A DNA stretch of 64,000 nucleotides from NCBI GenBank assembly GCA_017591395.1, contig WEDG01006465.1, forward strand, positions 62,001-126,000, given 5' to 3'. The DNA comes from Schistocephalus solidus (Eukaryota > Platyhelminthes > Cestoda > Diphyllobothriidea > Diphyllobothriidae). Shown in pieces: positions 11,341-22,774 of the stretch. The notes below the pieces were generated by a model. It made no database searches and was not told where the DNA came from. It was given only the letters and a program-made list of their open reading frames with translations. The translations under genes and the position numbers were made by a program. Within the stretch, counting starts at the first letter, position 1; the number at the start of each line of letters is the position of its first letter.

Positions 11341-12720
11341 ACAATTCGAATCTCGGGTGCTCCACACCTGGGATTGGGTATGACTGGCTGATGATGGCTA
11401 ATAAGCCACAATTGGCCATTCTGGTCTCCCTTGTTTTGTCGGTTTCACCTTAAAAACATATATCGCAAGTCGCTATGCGACTGCACGCGAGGGCTCAAAA
11501 TTGAGCTCCAAGGTACAGTGGAACAAAGGTGTTTCTTATCCAGACCGGTGAAAGCCACATTTGAATAGTTCATATTCCCGGTTGCAACCAACAAATTCAC
11601 GGGCCTGAAGCTCAATGGTTGTGTGCTAAACTCAATGACCAAAGGTCGCGGGTTCAAACCTCGTGTTATCCATACCTTGGATTAGATATGACGGTCTGAT
11701 GACGGCTTATAAGCCAGAAATTTTCATTTCGGTCTCCGTTGTCCTTGTTGGTTACACCTTATTAATATATATCTCAAGTCGTTATGCGAATGCTCGTGAG
11801 AGCTCTTACGTGTGCTTCAGGGCACAGTGGAACCTAGGTGTTTCGCATCCATATCGATGAAATCCACACCTTCATAGTTCATATTCCCGATCGCAACCGA
11901 CAAAACAACGTGTACGAAGCTCAAAGGTAGATTTCTTCACTCAATAATTAAAGGTCACAGGTTCGAATCTTGGGTGATCCATACCTAGGATTGGGTATGA
12001 CTCTCTGATGACGGTTTTTGTGCCAGAAATCGCCATTCAGGACTACCCTATCCTATTCGGTTCCATATTATCAACATACATCTAAAGTCCTTATGCGACT
12101 GACCGTGAGAGCTCTTACGTGTGCTCCAGGGAACAGCGGAACATAGGTGCACCTTATGCAGATCGGTGAATACCACACATTCATAGTTAATATTCCCGCT
12201 CGCAGAAGAAAAAACAGCAGGCGTGGGGCTAAATGGTTAAGTGTTACACTCAATAACAAATGGTCGTTGGTTCCAATCTCGGGTGATCTATACCTGGGAT
12301 TGGGTATGATGACGGATAATAAGCCAGAAATGATCATTCCCGTGTCTTATGTATTTGTCGATTCCCCCTTATCAAAGTCGTTATGCGACAGCCCATGAGA
12401 GCTCTAAACTGTGCTCCAAGGCACAGTGGAACATAAGTGCTGCTTAAGCGGAGCGGTGAAAGCCACATTTCATTGTTCATATTTCCGATCGCAACTGACT
12501 AAATAATGGGCCCGCGTCTCAATGGTAGAGTGCTGCGTTCAATAACCAAAGGGTGCGTGTTCGAATATTTGGTGATCCATACATGGGATCGGGTATGACT
12601 GTCTGATGATGGCTTATATGCATGAAATTGCCATTTCGGTCTACCGTGACCTTTTCGGTTCCATCTTCTTAGCATATAAATCTAGCCGCTATCCCACTGC
12701 TTAGTCCCTTCCAGAAAATG
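11341..12720 (+). repeat. five-unit tandem array of tRNA-derived SINE
   Basis: Five consecutive direct copies. The B-box-like core (gttcgaatc and variants) recurs at 11345, 11653, 11962, 12271 and 12560, that is at intervals of 308, 309, 309 and 289 bases. Each is followed by a body (ctgatgacggcttataagcc with variants) and a tail (gtcgttatgcgact, gagagctctnnngtgctccaaggcacagtggaacat). Then comes the linker 'ttcatattcccgatcgcaacc' that leads into the next head. The regular period suggests tandem amplification of a dimer rather than independent insertions. Not functional tRNA genes: the heads are degenerate. Confidence 0.9.
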
Positions 12721-13435
12721 ACGTTCTTTTATGCAGAATTGGTGCCTATGTAATCGTACCGGGTAAGAGGTTTATAAATTTGAGCAGAAATCTACTTTAT
12801 GATATATTTTGGCGATTTTCTACAATAATAGCTTCCTGGACGGATTTGGCACATTTGAGCTTTTTTTCAGAAGAGCGTAATTTAACCTTGAGCGTTTTAA
12901 CAAACTCACTGCACTTTATAATATATTTTCGGTCCAACATAAGCGGAGTACGAACAAACAGGTTACAGATAAGTTAGTGAGCTTTCGTTAAATTGAACAT
13001 ATACTATTATTTAGGTCACCCACTGTAGCTGTCACACATCACCTGTTGACGATTCTGACGAACTTGACGCATTAATAAGTAAATCATCTCAAAAGAATTC
13101 CTCAGTACTGTCATTAGCATAATTTCAAGTTTCTGCGTTTGCTGGTGCGATACGCACTAGCGACACCGCACTCCACATATTCCGTCATTTCCCCGTATGT
13201 CTATTAGCCCCATTCTTTCCCCAAATGTGGTCTTAGAACCTCTCTGAAACGTGTTGCGTCCTATTTGGTCAGTTCAGCGCCATGTCTCCAATTATTAGCA
13301 AACTCTGATGCCATGTTCTTGTTTTTGAAACATCTAAGGTGTCCTCAGAAATATGTAGTGCAGCTGTGCTCGTCATAGTGCAGTCTGTTCGTACTGACTA
13401 GTGTGAAGTGCACAGATCCGCCGTCTTGAGCTCTC
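12721..13435. other. intron sequence, nothing seen
   Basis: No repeat relationship to the rest of the window and no LRR coding potential in any frame. Confidence 0.5.
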
Positions 13436-13439
13436 TAGT

Positions 13440-13640
13440 GCTTTTTGTGCCACCAAGCAAGTTCGAGCCTTGGGCGTCGCAGCGCCAGGGGTTGTGTATG
13501 GCTGGCTGATGACGGCTTATAAGCCAGAATGACCATTCCAGTCTCCCTTGTATTTTTCGGTCATGTTATTCTGCCCATATCATTAGCCGCTCTGCGGTGG
13601 CAGGCGATAAGTGGCAAAGTTTCAGTCCTTCTCAGGTCTA
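13440..13640 (+). repeat. SINE, 5'-truncated
   Basis: Starts at the B box (agttcgagccttgg), continues through 'cagcgccaggggttgtgtatggctggctgatgacgg' and ends in the 'tctgcccatatcattagccgctctgcggtggc' tail. Very close to the copy at 16560-16800. Confidence 0.85.
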
Positions 13641-14783
13641 TCTGAGTTTCCATTGAGTGGCTCGTCAATTCTTTTTTAGGCGGAAGGTAACTGCAGCATT
13701 AACCGCATACATGTTAAACAAATAAGAACGGCAATTTTAGTTAACAGATAAATTCAACGTTTTTCCCGTTCATTTCTAGCTTTCAAGATGTTTTCGAATG
13801 AGCATTTCAGAATAAAGACAGCTTTCTAAGAATAACTATTCCAGTAACATGACAGAAAATATCAAGAAATGCTGTCGATCATTATGTCTGAACATCATGG
13901 TAAATTTATCGGCAAACACCATTGAAAGGAACTAATCTACTGTGTTCCTGCCCTTCCTGAAGTTTCAGCAAAACGGATTCTATGCTCGTTTGAATATGAT
14001 GAGCAATACGCTACCCAGTACAAAAAGCAAGATAATAGTCCACTTACTCTAGGGGTATCCCATCAATTTTTCAATTTACCTGTCGAAATTCTATATGTGC
14101 CAAGATGTTCAAACCACGGCAACTGAAGGTTTAGGTCCCTGTCAATGCTGATGGCACTTCTTCTTCATTAACACAAGAACGGGAAAGGAGGAAACCTCCT
14201 GCGATTGAACAGCCGCCCCGCCGGCCTTCCTTCGATGTTTAGTCAAGAGGTACAGGAATTGCTATTGACGGTATTTCAGTTTACACGCAGAGATTATACT
14301 TTATGCCGTTTACGTGGCTTCCACTCGTAATTTGGTGTAAGAATGTTGATGCTTCGCAATCAATATTTGCCTGGGGATGCTTGTGATTGAATAAAAATTC
14401 AACCAAAACAAGTTATCTCGAAGCTGAAATTGACTTAACTAATTTCTTCTTCTGTAAAATTGTATCAGCTTATTTCTATAGATGGTTTCCGGGTTGGTCA
14501 CTATCTCAAGATAAAATATCGAATAATGTTTTCCTCGGAAGAGTGAGAAAATTTTAAAAGGCTTTATAAACTGTCAACAAATGGCGGCCAATGAAAGTCA
14601 AATCCCGCACCAAAACTAGTTATAATTGTGGGTCCATTTTTCATTGCTCGTCTTTAAATATCTGGGATCAACTTGTAGCTGTGCATGAAAGCAAAAGTTT
14701 ACGACGTATGTCGTTTCAATGGTCTGTTTTTTTTTTGTTTAAGTCAAAATACTGCAAGTGCATTTAACCATTTTTTCTTTTAG

Positions 14784-14858
14784 GTTTGCAAAATGGGCAC
14801 AGAGGCAATGAGGAAGTATGAGGAAGACCTAAATGCACATGAAGGATCTGACATTTGA
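14784..14858 (+). CDS. LRR protein, terminal exon with stop
   Basis: Begins after a strong acceptor (ttttttcttttag ending 14783) in phase 0. It reads V-C-K-M-G-T-E-A-M-R-K-Y-E-E-D-L and eight more residues to TGA at 14856-14858. Joined to the preceding exon this gives GNPLLSPPIN followed by VCKMGTEAMRKYEED. That is the usual end of short LRR proteins of this class (NPL..PP..VC..G..AI..Y), where a cysteine-containing cap closes the repeat stack. The exon is only 24 codons, so it is easy to miss; the phase match and motif support it strongly. No clear AATAAA follows in the next few hundred bases. Confidence 0.88.
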   Translation, partial: VCKMGTEAMRKYEEDLNAHEGSDI

Positions 14859-15250
14859 CCTGCTTGAGTCGATTTCCTCTTCTCTGCAATATATTTACCT
14901 AAATGAATTATTTTTTTTAATCATGAGTGCGCCATCAATTTGCGGACCTGAGTGAGGCTTAAAAGTATATTTGAACGCACATCCTCTCATTCTTTGTTCA
15001 ACTTAACTTATTAATTTGATAACTGGACTCCGGAAATTGATAGCATCTACAACATTATCATGTACCTATCAATGACACGTTAATAAGATGCTATTAGCAG
15101 CTGCAGTTTTAAACTGCATCCTGGTAGACTGGCCTTGTAGGAGCTAGAAAGCACGCCCGTCAGCTAACAGCAACTTCTTTTTGTGAAAAGTTGGCATAAG
15201 TTGTTGTCTTACCTGTCTACATCGTCCCTGTAAATATAAAGGAAGACCCG
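14859..15250 (+). other. presumed 3' UTR of LRR gene, then nothing seen
   Basis: No open frame or repeat is recognised, and no canonical polyadenylation signal is obvious. Confidence 0.4.
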
Positions 15251-15279
15251 GTTAAAGATTGAATCACGCATTAATGGAG

Positions 15280-16160
15280 TGGAGATGGCTATCTTGTGTT
15301 GCCCAGCATGGCTTTCGTCATCATCACTATTGTCTTGCAAAAAGTCTTAAATCACAGGAAAAATAGACCACAGAGCAGGGCTGTATAGTGCGTGTCAATT
15401 TCTTCAAATTCAAGAAAGCTTTTGTTAGCGTGCCTCATCGTTGACGCTTACAAGCGACTTTGGAGTGCAGAATCAAGAGGGAAAATGTTACGAGGATTAA
15501 ACTTTCCCTTCCATGCAGTTTGAAAAGAGTAGTTATTGGTACAACAACATCCGAATATGTAACAGTAGAAAGCGCTGCACCAAAGGTTTCTGTCTTAGGC
15601 TGTATTTTCCCCCTCACCTATATGAACAAACTACACTGGGGCTATTCAATATTTCCAAATGATATGAAAAGCTGGAAACAACTAAGCTGTGACTACTTCC
15701 AGAAGCTTCGAGAAAACGTTGCTCAACTGGTCATATGATAAAGCAAATGGCTTCTGAGATTTAATGTATCCAGATAAGTAATGATTCGCGTGCGAGCGGG
15801 TCGGAGAAGCTTCCAGAACAGTGGTACTGCATACATGAGATTCCGCTAAATTAAGTAAATCCACACAAATGTCAAGGTATCTGAACAACTTGGAATCTAA
15901 TTCTCTCCGAACATTTTTAAAAAGCTCTCCTAAATGCAACCAGTAGCATGCATTGGATTAGGCGTGTTTTAGTAGTCTTTCCTCCAGAAATGTTCGCGCG
16001 TATCTTTGATACGTTGGTTAAACCACGTTCAGAATGCGGAATGCCAGCATTGATGCCTTGGATGAAGAAACACAATGATCTCGTCGAGCATCTGTGACGA
16101 AGGGTGACAAAAATAGCGGATGACCCTAGGACTATATCATAGTTAGAAAGACGGATCAAA
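15280..16160 (+). pseudogene. family 1 LINE, RT fragment
   Basis: Successive frames give AQHGFRHHHYCLAKSLKSQE (15299-), then NFFKFKKAFVSVPH (motif A region, usually F.KAFD.VPH). SVLGCIFPLTYMNKLHWGYS follows, with FPND where the catalytic FADD should be. Further on come FPPEMFARIFDTLVKPRSEC and GMPALMPWMKKHNDLVEHL. All are recognisable against the better copies at 24715-25765 and 41.7-42.4 kb. Aspartates of the active site are lost and several stops and shifts are present, so this is an old, dead copy lying just downstream of the LRR gene. Confidence 0.85.
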
Positions 16161-16525
16161 CTCGTAGCTTATTAAAAAATGAATTGCAACAAGATGTGGG
16201 CATTTTGCATTATCCACGGACATGATTGTTCACTGAAATCCGAAGGTTTATTCTGGGTTAAAAACACCAGTTACCTAAGCTGTCAATGTACACGACCAGA
16301 CCAACGAAAGTTTTCTTTCAGTCAGAGGGTAGTGGGACCATAAAACTAACTCCCAGGCGAAATGGCGATATCGCATATAATGATTGTGGTTAAATTATAG
16401 CTGCATTTTTAAATTTTTGATAAACTATGATTCTATCTGTTAGCCCATCTACGCTAGCCCTGAACTTAACTTCCTGATTTATTTTCATGTAACAAAGTGA
16501 GACCTGTAACCTATCGGTGAGCGCT
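16161..16525. other. no recognisable feature
   Basis: Non-coding, AT-rich; may be remaining LINE 3' sequence but no diagnostic block is visible. Confidence 0.4.
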
Positions 16526-16529
16526 TACT

Positions 16530-16840
16530 TACCATAGTTGATATTCCCGAACGAAACTGGCAAGAAAACGAGCTCGTGGTGCAGTGGGTAGAGCGTTTGA
16601 CTTCTAACAAACAGGTCGCAAGTTCGAGCCTTGCGCGCCGCAGCGCCAGGGGTTGGATATGGCTGGCTGATGACGGCTAATAAGCCAGAAATGACCATTC
16701 CAGTCACCCTTGTATTTTTCGGTCATGTTATTCTGCCTATATCCTTAGCCACCCTGCGGCTGCTGGCGGGGATCGAGAGTGAGCCCCAAGGCACAACGGT
16801 ACGAGTTTTTCCTGTAACTGATCGGTGCGTGCCTATTTAC
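16530..16840 (+). repeat. tRNA-derived SINE, best preserved single copy
   Basis: Contains the linker 'atattcccgaacgaaactgg', then a head with A-box-like 'gtggtgcagtgggtagagc' (16576-) and B box 'ggtcgcaagttcgagcc'. The body is 'ggctggctgatgacggctaataagcc' and the tail 'gagtgagccccaaggcacaac', then the 'cctgtaactgatcggtgcgtgcctattta' end. It is the clearest reference unit for the other SINE fragments in the window. Confidence 0.9.
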
Positions 16841-16861
16841 CAGTTATATATATATACTACT

Positions 16862-16912
16862 GACAATGATAAGGGAGACCGGAATGACCATTTCGGCTTA
16901 TAAGCCAAAGGG
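16862..16912 (-). repeat. inverted SINE body fragment
   Basis: 'gataagggagaccggaatga' followed by 'ccatttcggcttataagcc' is the SINE body in reverse, about 20 bases after the + strand copy, giving a tail-to-tail inverted pair. Confidence 0.75.
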
Positions 16913-17109
16913 TTTTACTATACGTGGACTCCATATAAGTGTACGAAAAATCTTAACGATACATAAATGTGGTTATCAAAGCCCACACTTCTGGTTCTGG
17001 TTCGGCTGCTTTTCCACTGGAGAGTTGCTGTGTGACCCTGATATTTTCATGGAGAGTGGGTGGGAAATCGAGGTCCACTTTTCGTCTCCACTTGAGGCAC
17101 TCGGTTAAT

Positions 17110-18380
17110 GGTGGCATCGGAGATGGTGAAAGAGCCGGTTGAAGACGCTTCTGAAGTGCTCGGCCCAGAGTTTCAGAAATTTGCTTCTAATTGAGTAAGG
17201 TTTTTCCATCAGCTCTGAGAAGAGGGGCGATTCTTTTGATTGGGAAACCGTAGACAGCCCTGATCGCCGTGAAGAAGTGCTTCCATTCTTTGCGGTCCGC
17301 GTACGCTAGGATCTTCTCAGTCTTGCAAGCCATCCAGGTTTCCTGCACTTCCCGCAGCCAATGTTACACACGATGGTGGCTTCGGTAGAAAACAAATTTG
17401 TTTGCATCGGTATGGCGGTCGACGTAAGCGTTATGCAGCCAGTTCTTCTCGGAGAGCAGACTCTGGGTGGCTGCGTTGTCGTCATCAAACCGATCTTGGT
17501 GTTGATGACGTACGTGGCCGACGACATCCAGGGTGGTGCAATGGACTGTTTCCCTCATCTGGCACCTTCTCTCATGCACGGAAGCTTCTCGTCCGTGACC
17601 TGAAGGCTGGTTAGCCGCTGATCCAGCTCATTGCTGAAATGGTTGGGTGAGCAGGCACATTCAACAAAGTAGTATTTAACTAACCTGCTGGTTGTTTAAC
17701 CTTGAGGTCTCCTGTGTGCCCGTAAACGGAGCCCCATTTGGAAAGTGATGCAGTGATGGTCGGTCCATCTATAAGAACCCGGGCTCTCCTTTGTCAACAG
17801 CATATGCTGCTGGGCTCACCTTCGGACTGACACATTGTCCAGCAGCTGCCAGCTCCGCAATCTGGGTTGTCTACATGTGGCCTTCTCCAACTTCGGAAGG
17901 CGGAAGAAGATTTGTCCACCATGAAACGGTGTTCCGCGCAGGTTCTCTGAAGTAGGAGGCCATTATCGTTTGCAGCCGCCGAGACCGTGGAGAACCAGCA
18001 CGCCTTTCCAGCAGGATAGTCTATGCCGACGTGGTTGTTGAATTAACCAATAGCCATCACCTTATCCGCCTTCGGTATGGACGACAGGGGATCCTTCAGA
18101 TCCTTGTAGAATTTGTTCTTTGCTGCGTTGGAGCTGGTCAACGGGGAGTGTAGACGCTAAAGATGGTTGTGAAATTGTCGCCCTGAAGAGGCAGACGGAG
18201 GCTCATTAGGTGATCTTTGATGCCCTGCGGAAAACAGGACAGGCATCTGGGTGGCAAAGGCGACGCTGGTATCGCGTTGCTCTTCCGTTGGGTGGCCGCT
18301 CAAGAAGAAGCCTTGATCGGGGAATTGAGTTTCTCTGAGTGCGGTGATATCCACCTTGTAGAGTGCCGTCCTTCATTTCG
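17110..18380 (-). pseudogene. RTE-type LINE, endonuclease and linker fragment
   Basis: On the - strand from 18354 downward the frames give VDITALRETQF and SGHPTEEQRDTSVAFA, the start of an APE-type endonuclease of the CFDP2/BovB kind. Near 17980 is NDNGLLLQRTCAEHR from the middle of the same domain. Then comes the linker: MRETVHCTTLDVVGHVRHQHQ, FDDDNAATQSLLSEKNWLHN, AYVDRHTDANKFVFYRS (17579-17364), EKILAYADRKEWKHFFTAIR and AVYGFPIK. Many shifts separate these blocks and the RT is absent. Probably the same family as the zinc-finger RTE element at 63068-64000. Confidence 0.8.
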
Positions 18381-18670
18381 GTTGGCTGCTCGTGGGATTT
18401 TTTAAAGGAGAACAAATATTTCAGGCTGCTAGAGTGAGTGGATTTGCCCAAGCAGCCAGCAGGGTACGACTGGCGATGGGGACGGGGGTTTTTCTGTTTG
18501 TTTGCGTTTTTCGACCGCATTTTTTTGAGCCATGGTCTGCTGCAGAAGTCATGAGACCTAGCCTTTGTTTATGGCACCTTTTCCAACCCCCTCCTCCGCG
18601 TAGGGTAGGTATTGCTGTCCCTAAATAGGGCCGCTTTTGTCGTACCAGACAGCTGCTGAACTCCACCACT
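18381..18670 (-). mobile_element. probable 5' part of the RTE-type LINE
   Basis: Lies directly upstream, in element orientation, of the endonuclease start and has no homologous coding block of its own. Assigned by position only. Confidence 0.35.
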
Positions 18671-18899
18671 AGTCACGGATTGGTTTGATGAGAAAACGAC
18701 CTGACTGGCCTATGCAGCCTACATGATTGCATTTCGCCCAGGCCATATAAATTTTTGACCTTGTGAAAAAGAGAGTAGTGAGAATTCATACCGGGCGTAT
18801 GGACACTCACAACACCGGAAACCCTCACCATGTTCGGCCCACAGTTTGAAGCGGCTGGCCGAGGTGTGGCTACTAGGCAGTTCCTAACTTCGTGAAGCC

Positions 18900-19200
18900 A
18901 TCTAAAATGTGATACAGCCTGTCGCATTTCGCGGGTGAGGTCCGTAGCCAGACACCCCTACAGGACAGTTCGATCACCGTTATCTGGTTATCTCCATCGT
19001 ATGCTCCACAGAATGGTGATGCGGAGATGGTAACTTGCGCGTGAATTAGTTTTAAGTTAAAGTAAACTTGCACTGCGTATACCGCGTTCTCTGTTCCCTT
19101 AAACGCTTGTGCTCAGTGTCAAGAAGGAGTCATAAGGAGTGGAGGCATAGTCGGGCGCAGGTGGCTGGCGCGGCCAGAGCCGCTCCTGGTTATGCTTCCA
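18900..19200 (-). repeat. RTE-LINE UTR repeat fragment
   Basis: Shares 'acttgcgcgtgaattagttttaagt' type sequence with 57065-57100 and 62235-62270, the 'gtatgctcca' block, and 'ggtggctggcgcggccagagcc' with 62365-62385. In other copies this block follows the zinc fingers, whereas here it precedes the endonuclease of the neighbouring RTE piece. So either two copies lie head to tail or the block also occurs in the 5' region. Confidence 0.6.
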
Positions 19201-20025
19201 TGTCTGAATCAGAGCCAGTAACTACAAAATTTGCGGGTGTGGCAAGAGCTTGCACCTAAGTGTGCCACCGTTCACCCCTATTCGGCATTTGTGATAGAAG
19301 CTCATCCCAAATAACGCCGGCAGCACCCTGATTTGGCCCCTGTGTTGGTCCAGCGCATTTACTACGCAACCCCTTTAGGGGGCACAAAACCCCTTCACCC
19401 CGGGCATACACACACCCTGCATCGAAGTCACCATCAAGGCAACTGCTGAATGCTAGCTCATCTGGCTAAACCACTTCTTTCAGAGGTCCCAAAAACATTG
19501 GGTAAGGCTTCGTTACATGGCTTCCGCGGAAGAATATTGAAAAAGAAACTGCCAGCACTAGAGATGGTTTTGTGCTAATTTCCATCGAACTTATGGTTAT
19601 CATAAGTGTTAACATTAGCATGGCACCTAAGTTTTGGGTTAGTGTAAGGGTTAGGACACAGGAATATTTACCCCTCCTGTAATTTGGAACTAGGTTGTGT
19701 ATAACAAGGATCCGTCAGAGGAAGACGGTCTTCAGCGCGGCTTCAAAAGTTTATAAATATCAACCCGATTTTCGGCGCTTGCCCAGTCTTCTTCTACTTA
19801 ACTCATGCATGCACCTGGAAGTCGAAAATTTGCATCCATTTGACAACAGTAAGGTAAAAACAACAAATGAAAAGGATCGTAGTTTTGGGTAGAATTTCCA
19901 CTTTCATCTTAAATGCTGCCCTGTCCGAATTGGGCTTGTTAAAAACATCACAGAAAACACATATATATACAAACATACGTACACTATACTTTAAGTCATA
20001 ACTCTTTTCTAAACTTACGTTGCCT
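19201..20025. other. no recognisable gene
   Basis: No coding similarity in any frame and no match to the repeats listed here. Confidence 0.45.
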
Positions 20026-20029
20026 GATA

Positions 20030-20950
20030 GGTAGGAAGGATACAGTCGGAAGAGGGACTACAATATTATGAGAAGAGAAGTGACGGAGAACTTTCAGTTC
20101 ACTTTGACAAGATTTTTTTTACCTCAACTGCCCTCTTAGAAAAAAATGACAACCACAAACCACCCAAAGTAGGTAAATTCAAACTTGCAGGACTCTTTAA
20201 CAAAATTCTTTTGGAGGCGTTACAGATTAACCGGCTCCGAAGAGCACTTTCGGGCATATAAACAGCAACACAAATTTTTTGAAGAGGAGGCTACTAAACT
20301 CCGAACAAATTTTAAACTGAGCATAATGCAAAATTCGTTGGAACACCCAAAATATTACGTGGTTACATATTTAGTACTAAAACAACTCAAAAACGGATCC
20401 CTGCCCGCATGTCTGCAGAAGAAATACTGGACACCGATTAACCAAATTCAAAAAGTCCTTCTTTTCAACTCCTTTCAGTTTGCCATCACCCGAGAGCCTA
20501 ATTCTTGTGTAGATTTAAAACCCATTCATCACCCAATCTCTCCCCCTCCTCTTCTTACCCCTCCTCTTCAATAGAGAAACTGCAGTTTTCAACGGCTATA
20601 GTTATGGCAAATTATTCCAATGGAGGCCTGCAACTCGCCTGAACCAGATATAATTCCTGCACTAGCAATTCGAGAACTTGCTAACGAATCGTGCGAACTA
20701 CTCTCTTTCATACTTGTAAAATATTTTTGAAGAAGGTGAACTTCTGGAAAAAAACAGAAGTGTGCATTCATCACCCTGGTCTATAAAAGAGGTTTAAGAC
20801 TTGACTGAGAACTTTATCGTCCTGTCAGTTTACCTTACATAGCGTGTAAAATAATGGCGCATTTTATAAAAAAAGCTTTAATGGGATATCTGAAGAAATA
20901 TGATGTGATATCCAAAATGGCTTTTGGAGTTGCGAACATTTCCATGGAAA
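20030..20950 (+). pseudogene. family 1 LINE, linker and RT start
   Basis: 20185-20570 reads as the linker between endonuclease and RT (DSLTKFFWRRYRLTGSEEH, FRAYKQQHKFFEEEATKLR, NSLEHPKYYVV). It parallels 40620-40900 in the larger copy. From 20600 the shifted frames give PDIIPALAIRELANESCELL and CIHHPGL.KRF, the first RT motif region (usually PDGIPA..L.EL). The coding frame changes repeatedly and the copy ends near 20950. Confidence 0.75.
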
Positions 20951-21599
20951 AATTCAGAAGACAACTTGGTGAGCAAACGTTAGCTTTCGAGAGATTCTCC
21001 TCAGGCCTTTCTATTTATGTCGCTGTAACTTAGTCCAATATGCGTGTCAGTAGAACAAATCGTAGGATTGTCAGGATTAGGGAGAGAATTTTTCAATGGG
21101 AATTTTCATAATTCTATAATAGTCCAAAGAGCACGCGGTGTTAAAGGCACTTAACGCGCGCCTTGGAATCAACCTCAAACTTGTGGAGGTGACAGTATAA
21201 GCCAGCTTTATGGAGAATTGCGTCGATGGAAATGAGTACCCGAACCCCTACTGGAGAGCATTGCGGAGGATTCGTACTGTTCTCACTTATGATACCTTTA
21301 AAAGATGCGCCAAAAATGAACTGGAAAGCACCCGTGTAAAGGTGGAAGAACTAAGGTGCCGTGTATACTGATGTGTAGCCATACTCGATCAATTGGACGA
21401 AGAATAGAGGCATGAATTTGACAAATGTGTACAATCCATTGCGGAAAACGCGGAGAGATAAAGATAGCTTCCTTCCTACGGTATACACTTCGGAAGAACA
21501 CACTCGAACCTTCCTGAAGACCGGACTCTGTACGTACACGGCTATTTTACCTTAACCTCTTAACAAGCCGCCGATCGAAGAGTTATCACTTGGTCCTAA

Positions 21600-21960
21600 G
21601 TTTTTCTTTCTCCGTCAGAAACCCAGTCAGCTAGAGCTAGAAGCACAGTTCGAGAACGAAGTGAATCAAACCCAGTTTCGGCAGATAGCGAACAGCAAAT
21701 TTACTCTACTTTAGCTAATTGTCTTTATCAAAACTTTAAAAATTGCCAGAAATGTTGAGGGTTGTTAATGAAGTCAAACATGGAGAAATTAAAACATCTC
21801 TGGCAAAACAAAGATATCCTCATAACGAAGCCAGATAAGGGAACTTACGTTGTTTAAATGGACAGAATTGACTTTGTTAGAAAATCGTTATCAATTCTGT
21901 CGGGTAACCTAAGGCTTTAGTCACATTTAGTTCCTTTGTTGAGAAAATTAGGCTTTCACC
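21600..21960 (+). pseudogene. Penelope-like element, N-terminal fragment
   Basis: The + strand carries KPSQLELEAQFENEVNQTQF and then DILITKPDKGTYVV.MDRID. The latter is the conserved 'I(T/S)KPDKG..VV' block that precedes the RT palm in Penelope-like elements. A stop interrupts the block. Sequence 21000-21600 has no diagnostic motif but may belong to the same copy. Confidence 0.65.
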
Positions 21961-22049
21961 CTTGAGCTCCCCATTTACGTCCAAAAATGGCAATTTAATA
22001 ATTTTTACATACGGAACTCTAACAAATTTTAATGTAAGGTCCTAGGCAT

Positions 22050-22560
22050 GTGTGAGCCCGATGTAAGCTGCCGCTACGGACATAATCTGCATTATATGTA
22101 CAACAGTTTCTCAGCAAATTAGTATCTAGTTTACTTTCGAATGTTTCAACAGTTTCTGAATGGATCACAACGTTAGGGAGTCCATTCCATGCTCCAATGA
22201 CCCTCTATGAAAAGGCATTCCGTCGGACGTCAGTATGGACCAACTTCCTCTGCAGTTGAAAGGGATGACCGCGCAGATGTTCCGTTCCAGCCAATTCAAG
22301 GAAGTCATTAAATTGTAGGTCACAGTCACGACCTCTAACAATCCACAATGAGATCACCATGAAGTTGAATGTAATTGAGAGGAAACAAATCAAGTTCAGC
22401 CAGTCTTGCTTCGTATGACAAATTACTAAGATTGTCGACCATTTTCATAGCCCTCCTTTTCACTCGTTCCACTTGTATATAATCCTTCTTAATCCACGCA
22501 CGCCAGACCTCGACGGCATGCTCCAAGTTAGATCGAAAAAATGCCCCTAGGTTTTTTCAG
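22050..22560 (-). pseudogene. family 1 LINE, RT thumb fragment
   Basis: From 22526 downward the - strand encodes EHAVEVWRAWIKKDYIQVER, VKRRAMKMVDNLSNLSYEA, RLAELDLFPLNYIQLHGDLI. This is the region after the RT palm, which in the intact copy reads LEYCVQAWRPWTKHDYALLE. Downstream frames read GRDCDLQFNDFLELAGTEHL and RGHPFQLQRKLVHTDVRRNA. Truncated at both ends. Confidence 0.85.
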
Positions 22561-22774
22561 AATAGTTAATTATTCATCTGAACATATCCTCGTCTGAGCG
22601 CAAATAACATCTGTGCCACGTAGTTTACTGACTTAAGTCACCGTAAAGATGGTTTAATCGAGGATTTTATTAGAAAACCGAGGTCCTTATCTTCCTCAAC
22701 AGTTAAAAGTGGCGGCCCATCGAGAAAATATTGGTAGGAATCATCCTATTCATTGTTCCTTCTGTCATGGAGTC

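Larger units (their letters stand above)
9693..14783 (+). other. LRR gene intron (5.1 kb)
   Basis: Runs from donor gtaagc to acceptor ttttttcttttag. It contains a Penelope 3' end between two TA microsatellites, the five-unit SINE array and a further SINE at 13440. The stretches 12730-13435 and 13645-14770 show no gene or known repeat. Confidence 0.8.

Noticed and set aside
16560..16635. possible tRNA gene
   Set aside because: A and B boxes are present but the cloverleaf does not close and the sequence is one of many SINE copies.
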